Of a stretch of DNA of 64,000 bases, positions 54,361 through 64,000 are shown in pieces. Each line of letters begins with the position of its first letter. Position 1 is the first letter of the stretch. A program made the translations under genes and the position numbers. The stretch is from Hysterangium stoloniferum (Eukaryota; Basidiomycota; Agaricomycetes; Hysterangiales; Hysterangiaceae), in NCBI GenBank assembly GCA_015178975.1, contig WHVD01000051.1:434001-498000 (forward strand), given 5' to 3'. The notes under the pieces are model-generated. The model did not search any database. It saw only the letters and a list, made by a program, of their open reading frames with translations, and was not told where the DNA came from.

Positions 54361-55728
54361 TCAGACGAGGGCCGGTTGGTGGGAAGATGTCGATCTTGTA
54401 CATTGTCCCACTCCTCTCCCATACATGAAAGGGCGGCCGTCTGTGTCGGTAAAGGTAATGCGTCCCCCTCCGAAGGTTGCATAGCACCTGTTGTTGTTGA
54501 GTTTCCCGATGGACACAAGATTTTGAGATAACATTGGGCAATGCAATGCGTCTTTGAAGATGAGGTTGATGACACATCCCTCATAAATGCATCGTTTACT
54601 GACTGTCCCCTTTCCGCGTATTGGAAAGGCACTACCACTATGGGCTGTGGACCCATCCTTTCCAGCATAAGGTATGTATGACCCGAAATATTCTATGTTA
54701 ACGAAAAAATGACCACTCGCCACTGAGTCAGCATAGGTTATGATGGTGGAGGTGGTGGATTCTGTCTGCATCATGAAAGCATGGAACTCCCCAGAGCTGG
54801 AGGTGAACAGTGTCGATGGTATGACTGCCACATTTGCAATTGGTTTCAAAGGTGTGTTGACGGGTGGTTTTTGTTGCTGCGCATTTTGACTTCCTTGCAT
54901 GTTTTGACTCCCACCGGTCACGGTACCTTTCTTCTTCCACCAATCTGGGAATTGACCTTCCATTCCCCCACCAAGTTTAAAGCACCTGTCAATCGTGTGC
55001 CCCACATGTTTACAGTTGGGGTTGGAGCACACATCTGTAGAACAACCTGGTCTTGTAGTTGCGAGTGCTTGGGACGTCTGTGGGGTTTGCTTTCTGTGTC
55101 GGGTGAGTGTCGTGTCGTAAAGGGTGAGATTTGCAATTACCTCTTTCGATGTTTTTAGTGAGAACAATGTTCAGATAACTAGGTCCCATTCTTTAGGCAT
55201 TGATGCTATTACAATCATTTGGAACATTGAGTCATCCATTTTACCACCTTGCACATTAACTTTTGCCCATCCTTCACGCAGGCGTACAAAATGGCTTAAG
55301 ATATCGGTGCCATTGACATGCTTAATTGCATGCAATTTGTTGTCAGCATTCAGCAGTCCTATATCGGATGACATGTCATGGATGTCTTTTAAGGCAGACC
55401 ACACTTCTCCTGCAGTGTCCATGGGTTTAATGCCATGCCCAACAGGATTCTTGACGTTTAAATCAATCATGGCTTTCGCGTACGCATTACGTTGTTCCCA
55501 CTCCTCAGGTGATGGGTTCTTGGAGCCCCAGTAACTCGTTGGTGCGGGTATGGTGTTTGTTGTAAGTGGGGATGGTTTCTGAATCATCCCATCTAGGTAT
55601 CCTTGAACGCCCCATGGGCCTGCGGCGGACCAAATAGTGTTATGCCATGTGAGCCAATTGTGGCCATTGAAACGTTCTTTGGATTCGAGTATAAAGAGAG
55701 AGGGTTGTGTGGACATGATTGTTCCCAT
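54361..55728 (-). pseudogene. Element H gag and protease
   Basis: Gag begins near 55728 (RFNGHNWLTWHNTIWSAA, PKEWDLVI), resembling the Copia-type gag family. A zinc knuckle follows (CSNPNCKHVGHTIDRC). The protease-like site reads YADSVASGHFF, where Copia proteases carry DSGAS, and ends with LHCPMLSQNLVSIGKL, the usual sequence after Copia protease. Fossil. Confidence 0.88.
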
Positions 55729-55866
55729 GTTATCAATTGGTTCGGTTTGTCAGGTTCAGGTTCAGTAAGTTCTGTCGGTTGGTTTCTAGTGCAACAATAG
55801 TTTCTCAATAATGCTGTATACATCGGCTTTCAGTTCAAGTTCAGATTGGTTCAGCAACGTGAGTCG

Positions 55867-55878
55867 GGGCCCATAACC
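55867..55878 (-). other. Primer-binding site of element H, half-tRNA type
   Basis: Directly inside the 5' LTR the coding strand reads GGTTATGGGCCC. It is complementary to GGGCCCATAACC, the anticodon loop region of many eukaryotic initiator methionine tRNAs. Copia-type elements are known to prime from such a half-tRNA. Confidence 0.65.
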
Positions 55879-56183
55879 TGTAATGAAATACGCTCAGTCA
55901 ATACTCATAATGGTTCGACTCTATTTATTACCTGTAACGAAATACACTACAGTAGGCTTTAGTTAAATAACACATCATGAAAGTAACAGTAGTTACATAC
56001 CTCAGTCGATACTCATAATGGTTCGACTGAGGTATGGGATAGCAACTGTAGCTGTTAAATGGGTTGTTGCTAATATAAGCTTCAACCATTAGTATACGTG
56101 TCAGGGACAACACGTCCTGGTATGTCCATGTAAGCTTGACATAGGGTGGACATAGAATAAGAGTGCAAGAGCCTATTTCAACA
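55879..56183 (-). repeat. 5' LTR of element H
   Basis: Plus-strand ends TGTAATGAAATACG and CTATTTCAACA, followed by the duplication agttt. Confidence 0.9.
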
Positions 56184-58046
56184 AGTTTTATGAGTTGCAT
56201 GCACTCAGGCGGCCTTTTTATAATGATATATAGTAAATTAATAGTCAAAATCACCGTAAACTGGTCGTTACTGGTGGATGTCAAGCGGGTTTGAGGTCTC
56301 GAGATCTGCATATCACATGTTGCTTCCACTTTATAAAGCTTACTAATACAGAAATTTCCTTTTCTGGGTGTGGTTAAATTCAAAAACGAACCTCATGTCC
56401 GAAATTTAAATCTTTCGTACCTCTAAGTTATTCAACAATTAATGGCACTTGCACGGTTACGGCAGGGTCGTAACTCACAGACTACGTATACCTTACGCCA
56501 CAAAACTTGAACGAGCTTCTGAGTCAAAAAGACAGTCAAGCGGCTCCAGACCATGAAGCTCAGCTTCTGAAAATCCTCATGGACACGCTGCGAAGAATCT
56601 GTAGGTTTATCGACCAGTGACACACCAACCACCTCTAGAAGCTCTGGTCCCTAAGGGATGGCCTAGACCCCGTTCTTGCCCGCGCGTAAATTTAAAATAT
56701 GCGCTACATCGGGATTCCGCTGGTTGCTGGTCACACTTTTCGTTGTACTTCAATACTATAAAGGTTACCCTTAATTTCATGCTCGCCGTCAGTTTTCCAA
56801 ATTCCAGTCTACTCAAGGACTCAATATACAGTGGTAAAAAATTTGTTTGAGGGCTATTCTGCCTTGAAGTAGGATTAATCAGCACATATTTCTGCACAGG
56901 TAGCATTAGACACCGTTCAGTGGCGTAACAGAGTCCGGAAGAATTTGAAAAAGGAAGACGAAGATGAGGAGATAAAAAATATGAATGGAAAATCACAACT
57001 TATTCATCCACTGCATAAGGCTAATGAAGATGTTGCCATAACGAACGCGGCATTACAAATTCAACCAGAAGGTCAATGGCCTTTGCAAAGGTCGCTTCCC
57101 TTACCCTGCCGATAGGCAGACGTCGCTTGGTTAGAAAAGACTAGACGGTTGAAGGCACATTTAATATCTCGAAATCGTTAAACGCCAAGACCAAGCTGAA
57201 CGGGGAGTATGCGACAACGAACCTTCGATAGAACGAACCCCTTGAGTCTAATTTGATATAAAAGAACATTTCTCTCCTCCAAAAGGGTGAATCCTACGCG
57301 GAGCGTAGCGAAGCCTATAGTTATTCTACCCCTTTAGACGCAAGATGCTTTTCATGTGTACTTGCAATATAATAACTAGTAGCAAACTGAATGCCGGTAT
57401 GCATGGCGAGGACGTAGCAACTTGAATTTGTATTTAAGAACGTTCGTGAGTAATATACTACTATTTTGATACTCATAGACCTTATAATCGTCACTCGCGC
57501 AAGATCTGTGTCATATGAACGAAAATTAATTAAATATTTAATCCCTAGTGTCACATGATCATCATAAATGTTTTGAAGTATCTGTACTTAGGTTGCGTCT
57601 CAATCTCATGGAGAATATCCCGCACACAAAATGGGCCAATTTAGTCATGATTAAGTTAATATGCACGCTTGCATCCATAGCACATGTCTGAAATAGTATA
57701 TGTGGCTTGGATGCCGATATCATTTTCCAAAAGAGATGGTCAAAGTGGCTTTGCGCAACAACACCCCAATACCTGCAGCCCGCTCTGCCCGGGAGATGCG
57801 GGAGGTTTTGACTCTTGCTGGGAACCAGCAACGGGATCCTCCGTCGCAAGAACAGCCACGGTATCATATAACCGAAAGGGGCGGCGGTGGCAGGTTTAGG
57901 ACTGTTGTCTCCTGCCTAGAAAGCCAAGCGCACCGAGATGGCCACATTCACTTCTCATTTATGAAGTCCGTTTTATCTCTCGCAAGATAGTTATGATGTA
58001 GTATGATGCATCATGAGCGCAATGGCGCTCCCAACACCTAAATTGA

Positions 58047-58048
<2 letters not shown>
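56184..58048. other. No recognised gene or repeat
   Basis: Mixed-composition DNA with only short open frames. The best is 57700-57990 (plus, 96 codons, RNNTPIPAARSAREMREVL), with no recognisable domain. None of the LTR families or transposons seen to the left recur here. It could hold intron-rich or decayed host genes I cannot resolve. Confidence 0.4.

Positions 58049-58078
<30 letters not shown>
58049..58078. repeat. TC dinucleotide microsatellite
   Basis: About fifteen uninterrupted TC units. Confidence 0.97.
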
Positions 58079-58081
<3 letters not shown>

Positions 58082-61000
58082 ACCTGCAAGCGCTTCGGAG
58101 GCCGTTCACCACATAGTACGAAATAATTAATTCTTAAGAAATCATACCAGAGACACCAAAAATTAGATATGAAGTGGTGAACGATTAAGGGGGGTTGTTT
58201 ATTCAGTTTAGACTTTAGTGTTTGGATATCCTATCATGAATATATGGTTGCGAATCGTGAGTCTGTCTGACGACCGTTTAAGGAGACTGGCTCAAGAGTT
58301 GATGGCTCGATAAGGGGGGTCTAACAGTATTGCAACATACAACTGATTGGGAGGTCTGTGAGTCCGCAAACAAATTTATGGGGTATCCGACGCGACTGGT
58401 ATCATGGAATTCTGAGTATCCTCATACTATGAGTCGCCTCAGAGATAGATAGGACTTTTAAATATGCATTAAATATGCTTTTTTAGAAGGCTGACCACTT
58501 TGAACTAGTTAAAAGTAAATAGCGATATGCTATAAGGCGAAGCTCGTGGAGCGGAGGGCCGCCATTACATGTCAGGTGCGTCATGGAGATAAGGACGCTT
58601 TCACGCTTGTTGTGATCGTGGTACAATTAGCTGAAAGGAGAATACTCTTAATCATGAATGGGACGAAGGCCACGTCCCAATATTAAACAGGAGACTTCAG
58701 TAACTCCAACAAAGCATAAAACATACCATAAGCTTTATAACAATACTTCCTAATGATAAATGAAGGCGCTGACTTCGTTACTGTCGACAGGGCACAAAAT
58801 ATTCCTCAAATATGGCTGTCAACGCCATGGATAGGTTGTTTTTTCCTACAATTTTCAGCTCTACTAATGAGTTGGGACACCGGAGGATAACGAGCAGATA
58901 TAAGCAAGGTGGCACTGTGGGACTCAGGTCCTCGGCCTTCAGGCTGCGGCTGCTTTCACGAACACTTGAACCTTTTCGAATCCTTCAATGTGAAAGTTCA
59001 AGCCGCCAAACTCACTATCACGTTTACCCTGTTTAGCCCCGTTGCTCGATTTGGACGATTTGGACAGGGGAACATGCGAATTGCCACCTTATACACCGGT
59101 GCGAACAGCCTGGGTACGCTTTCCAAATATGCCCTTACTCAATTTCATGTACGCTAAACTGTTATTCATGTGTCCTATTACTAGAGATTGGTAGCAGGTA
59201 GCATGTTGCGCCGCAACTCATATATCGATCCAGTATACCCATTGCCGGTGTTGTATTAGGGGAGCTGCTCTCGGTACCGCTACACGCCAACTGTACAACG
59301 TTGCCAAAGCCTGATTAGACCAACCTGCCTTTACTATGTTTTGCCAACCACACACCTTCCAAAGATATCGATGCGTCTCTGGTGCTTATACTTTTGACTC
59401 TTCATCACGTGGAATGGCTTCTCAGTAGTGTTCAACATCGATGGTCATCTCATAGAATGATATGTGATATATGGTGTTCAGATATTTCACTTCTTCGGCG
59501 ACTCCCGGTTTTCTACTGAGCGTACTCGTCTTAATTTGTCCAAAGATCCACCATAAAAATTCAATCGATCTTCGGGTATGTTCTATCTCGAGCCACAGAT
59601 TGTACACCGTTTACCTTGCGCGGTGGCCTCATTATCATCACATTGTTGTCTTTGCACTCTAATCAACTTGAAAGCCGCTCTTGGCACTCAAAGGCATCAA
59701 TGGCGCTATTCAAGCTCGGGGTGCGTCTGGCATTGACCTCGGTGCTCCGACTCCGGCACAACTATCGATCCAAGCCTGAATGTCTCTGCTTCCATCATCA
59801 CATTGCTTCTCTTGCAATTTCATGTGTAAATCAAGCGCAAACAAACGTTCCTTCTCATCTTTGCTATCCTCTCAGACTCGGTCTTTCTCCGCATCACATG
59901 GACAACTTTGCCAGATGTAGCATCACTAGTTGAGATTCAGTGCATATCTTTGCCTATTTTTGGTCAGCAACTAGCTATCTACTTTTTTATTTTTCGTTCT
60001 GCGGTCCAACTGGTCCGTGAGTACCGTCTCCCCCCTAGTCTAGGTTCACCGCCCGTTCCGCTGACGGAAAAAAATGATCGACTCGGTACTTGCGTTAAAT
60101 TTCTGGATCATCCCTTTTTTTCAACGACGATGGGTCAACCGTGCCCCGAACGATCGCGTTTATTCACTCTTTTTAATACGCCCCCTTCAAGTCCGAATCG
60201 ACCAGCTCAGTTAGCTATGGCAGCGCACACAATGTTCACAACTCGGCAGCTCTGGCCCGATTTCGCACGAACCTACATTTCACTTCCTGGAATTTTAACA
60301 CGTCAGATCTGGGGTGCTGTGAGTTACTTGTGATCCTGACGAAGACGTTTGTATGCTGGTTTGCTCCTTCTGCACACTATTTGAAATCGTGTCACATCAG
60401 TTTGATCTCATGGCACGTCATGTGCACCCAGTTACATTCCATGCCGCCGGTCTGAAAGTGCCCTGGCGATTAATTGTCACCAAGTGTTTGTGCAGTTGAT
60501 TTCCGGTACGTCTTCGACGGGGAAGGAGTAATCTTTTGCCTTTTATCTGTCTGTAACGTTCTTTGGTGCCTGTTATAATGCTACCAGAATCCTAGCACAA
60601 ATCAAGTTTGGGATTACGCAATTGGCTTCGAAGTCTGACCGGCAAGGCAGCAAAATAATCCCAGGCCCTTTACATGAATTTCACTAAGAGTCACACATGG
60701 CGGATACTCGGGCATGAAGCCGTACCGTGGACTTCTGCAATTCCGACTCTCATGTATGCAGGGTTCGTATAACGGATATGGTCCGGGTCTTCATAACGCT
60801 GACTTCCAACATGACTTGAAAAAGGACCCGCCGCTTTTCCTTCGTGACAGGCATGATCCAAATGAACTCTCCTTGCGTCTGGTTCGACTGTCGAACTGAA
60901 TGCTGCTACTTTTTCATCTACATACGGATTGCCACTTGAGCTCGACAGTTCGGACATTACAAACTTATCAAGTGCAAACCTCGGCAACCGACCCGATTGC

Positions 61001-64000
61001 CGAAATATCCTGCTGTATGTCATGTTTTTACATTCACATCAGCTGAAGACCAAAGTGTGGCATTTATTCGCTGCCGGGGTTTTGCTGCCCACTCCTCCTA
61101 TTAGTCCAAAGCACATAAAGCCGTGGCTTCTAGAAAAAGGTACTATGCTTGAATGCTCGGGCCGACCGTGTCAACCACGCATTCGGACGAGGGTTACCCC
61201 GCACAAGGAGCTCTAGACCCGAGGCCTGATGGGCTGTCCATTGAAAATGTCGCTCCGACCTCCGACTTCTCGATCGTGATGTCTGAGATCCTTGTTTCTT
61301 GGCCTTCGCTGATCCGGTGTGAGATACACATCAAGATGTCACGGAAAACACATCTGCAGCGAAGGGGACATGTGGACGGATTAAGGACTCAGCAGTTCTA
61401 GAACGCCGGTATATACGCACCCGTGCGGAAATGCTTTTCGCCCTTGATTGGAACGTCACTTGATAGCACTGCATGATATATGTTGTTGCATCTCGGACAG
61501 CAGCTGACCGGCTTCGATATTATCTATTTTACCTCTTTTGTTCTTATTCTACTCATTTTGCTCACTGAATAAGCAAACAGACAATTACAACCCGCCGCGT
61601 AAAATGTTATTCGCCACGCTTACTTATTATTGCGTTTGTTATTCTCACTTTAACTTGTAGGCAAGGCTGCCAATAGTGCATAGCTGTATCTCCTTAGTCG
61701 TCAATTGTTCGAATTTGCCAAATCTGGGTAATATAGCCATATGCTTTTCGGATTAATACTTGTGCGGAACACCCACCCTTCCGAGATCCAAATATGAAGT
61801 TGAATGCACGAATACAAGTCTACCGAGAACCATCATTCCGAGCCAGTTGTCAACAAGCTCTACAGAGTTATGGAAGCGTCTAAGAAGTGTGTTGACTGGT
61901 GTTCACCGACACGTGATTGGTTGTCCGTGTCATGTTCGCCGTTGGATTAACTTACTTACCGACATAGTTGTCATCTGCATACCGTTTGTCAACCCCCTGT
62001 TGATGTTTGCTTCGAAGCGGTGTTGAGGGTTAATTAAGAATTCAGTCGTTTCACTGATCGTTGCCGACTGGTGTACAAGTCAGTTGTCAGTTGCCAGAAG
62101 GAATCACGTAGTAAGGACACAATTACACATTAATGTTGAGGACGCATGCCAATTAGACTTAAATCTCAGCCTAATTACACATTCAGACTTAGCGGTGCGT
62201 ACCTCCTGAAGCCGCACGTCGACATCATGTCGAAGTGGATAAGCTATCATACATTTACGTAGCCTTCTAGAAAATAAAAGTCTATTTGGTGGTCACGCCT
62301 TACACGAGAACTCTCGAGTCAATTTGGAGGGGTGGGGTGAATACAAAAGTTCTTCCATTTGAAATATGTGCCCTCGGCTCCAGTGCTGGTATTGCACCTT
62401 ACGCGAAACGATATGTACTTACCAAACTTGCATTCCTAACCACACGGCAAGGCACTCAGCCAAGCTCTTAAAGCCACAAATATTTAGATTTGCGAGCATC
62501 CCGGAATTAATTGGACATATTTTTTATATATCTAACGTGACTGAGGCTTCCAGCTAAATATGGTGCTCATTTCGCCTGTCTACCCATGTTGAAAAACAGA
62601 GGAGTGCTTGTGTTCGATACGATGCCTAACCAATTTACATCCACCGGGCCATCGTCACGTCGGACCGGCGTGTCGCCTCCCTTGTTTAGAAGTATCAGTC
62701 GAGGACATCGATGACTTTTCTTTTCTCGAAGTCAAGCTGCCAAATAAAGAACGTTTATATTTGTTCTGAGATATTTATCCTAGGTACTGCCCCCTGTGCG
62801 AGAATTTGTGGTACCCTCTGGTTGTGCAGTTCTCAATCACCCGCAGACGGTGCAAGGGGCAAGAAAGGTAACTCTTCTCCGATCAAATCGCTTCGCCGCT
62901 AAGTTCTCGTCACCGATAATCCCAAATCATCTTATACACTCTGGCTAGGCTAGACCCAACCCCTCGACCATTCTTTCTTTTTCATGCATCCCAAAAGTAT
63001 CTTGACCACATGAGCGCTCCAGGTTTAATAGAATAACAGCACTCGAGTCACGACGGGCCGGATGTTTGTCCGCGAAATAATACAACGGATTATCCTTAAT
63101 CCGGTTTCTATACTTTGCTTTGATGGCTCCAACCATGATGTATCGTCTGAAGTTGCTATCTTCACACCTTTCAAATTTGCTCATCAGCCTTCCCAATGTA
63201 CCACAGGCGGCACATCTGAGTTCTCCCGAGATTGTCGCTCCTCTGGTCATCTGCGTGTCTGCATGTATATTTACATTAAACATTTATACTTAGTAGTCGT
63301 TGTGCGCTGGGTGATACGCCTTAGCACACATCCAATACGCGCGCGCGCGTTGCGGTCCTGTTTTCAAGCATAACAATCTAGGGTTTAATTAATCAATTAA
63401 TCAGCCAGATAAAGTGCAAGTACACGGAACGTTCCCACTTAAAGTAGAGACCCAGGAGGGGTTTACTTCCCAAATTTTGAATAAATCTAAATGAGGATGA
63501 TCAAGTGATCAAGCGTTAGCTACGGCCAGGCTCCAGCGTTGCTCACAGATGGGGTTAGATTAACACTGTGAAACGGTGTCTCGTACTTCTTCTAAAAACA
63601 TAGGTAACTTAAAAACACCACTGATCAAGTGATACTGCTCCAGGGACTGAATTCAGTTTGACGCACATGTGTCTTCATGGAGTAAATGTTTTTGCTTGAC
63701 ATGGAGACTCGCCTAAATTTGTACACTCGATCAGAGCACACGGCTCACAATGTTGCTAGCGTTGGGGGTTCGGGCATACATTATGCGTGTAAAGCCAGAG
63801 AAGCGCTGGAGTGGAGAGGTATGCGTTGCAATACTGCCAATCAAAAACCATAGATTTGCCCTTAATTGCAAATGATTCACAGCCTGCACCTGTCACGGTG
63901 TTGAGAAGAGAGCCAAGGATAGTTCGCGTTGCCCCATTTGTTCAACAGAATGCAGCCCAATGCGATGCATTGCATCCGTTGTCACAAACTGTCAACGCAA
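58079..64000. other. No recognised gene or repeat
   Basis: Nearly 6 kb without an ORF above about 141 codons (59908-60333, plus) and without any motif I can assign. A short alternating CG run lies near 63338-63349. No tRNA box pair and no LTR ends were noticed. This is either host intergenic or intron-rich DNA, or repeats too decayed to see. Confidence 0.4.

Larger units (their letters stand above)
51883..56183 (-). mobile_element. Ty1/Copia element H, both ends present
   Basis: Bounded by two LTRs of about 305 bp (51883-52186 and 55879-56183) and the exact duplication agttt (51878-51882, 56184-56188). Coding order from the right is gag, protease, reverse transcriptase and RNase H. Net of a nested solo LTR it is about 3.87 kb, shorter than typical Copia elements. 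LTRs differ at about a dozen sites by eye, all transitions. It is broken, with a handful of breaks. Confidence 0.92.

Noticed and set aside
59908-60333. 141-codon ORF in the right-hand region
   Set aside because: No domain, composition like its surroundings, no start context or intron support; length is within chance for this stretch.

Overview
The window looks like heterochromatic, transposon-saturated DNA from a filamentous basidiomycete, most likely an agaricomycete. This rests on chromodomain-bearing Ty3/Gypsy elements of fungal type, putative introns of about 50-60 bp, and a DDE transposase whose motifs (HDxSxF, LFDNA, LNFIEQYWG) I know from mushroom genomes. I recognise no host gene with confidence. 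From base 1 to about 56.2 kb almost every base belongs to a mobile element. From 56.2 kb to the end I see no gene or repeat I can name.

Layout. 1-11677: Gypsy element A on the minus strand, running off the left edge. It carries an extra ORF before gag and another after integrase, and a 1055-bp solo LTR sits in its gag. 11678-20970: relatives F and B of the same family, joined through one LTR. 20970-30118: Gypsy element E, whose 5' LTR is split by a Tc1/mariner-like DNA transposon (23770-29579). That transposon is itself split by two LTR insertions, one holding a further LTR. 30119-33937: an LTR remnant, then the 3' part of element C (plus strand). 33938-36284: the tail of a D-like element, then solo LTRs. 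36285-39177: a candidate TIR element with unknown cargo. 40098-49724: Gypsy element D, bounded by two 722-bp LTRs and the 5-bp duplication tcctg, with two solo LTRs inside it and an antisense ORF next to its 3' LTR. 49725-51882: LTR debris. 51883-56183: Copia element H, bounded by 305-bp LTRs and the duplication agttt.

The most interesting features are retroelement biology. The primer-binding sites of D and E are complementary to a stretch of their own LTR lying 34 nt downstream of a TATA box, the arrangement of Tf1/sushi-type self-priming. A-family elements instead show a tRNA 3'-end-like site, and H shows a half-initiator-tRNA site. One motif, CAGCYTATARGCTG or a close variant, recurs in nearly every solo LTR regardless of family. 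Differences between the paired LTRs of D and of H are transitions, mostly at CpG in D, pointing to methylation-driven decay.

Exact 5-bp target duplications were found by eye for the LTRs at 8309, 13605, 22724, 24322, 26582, 35070 and 50063, for the one at 34602, and for elements D and H. One-mismatch duplications were found for 24249, 43091, 46242 and 53358. All retroelements here are treated as fossils: all coding regions are broken, D and H still have both ends, and A may be nearly full length.
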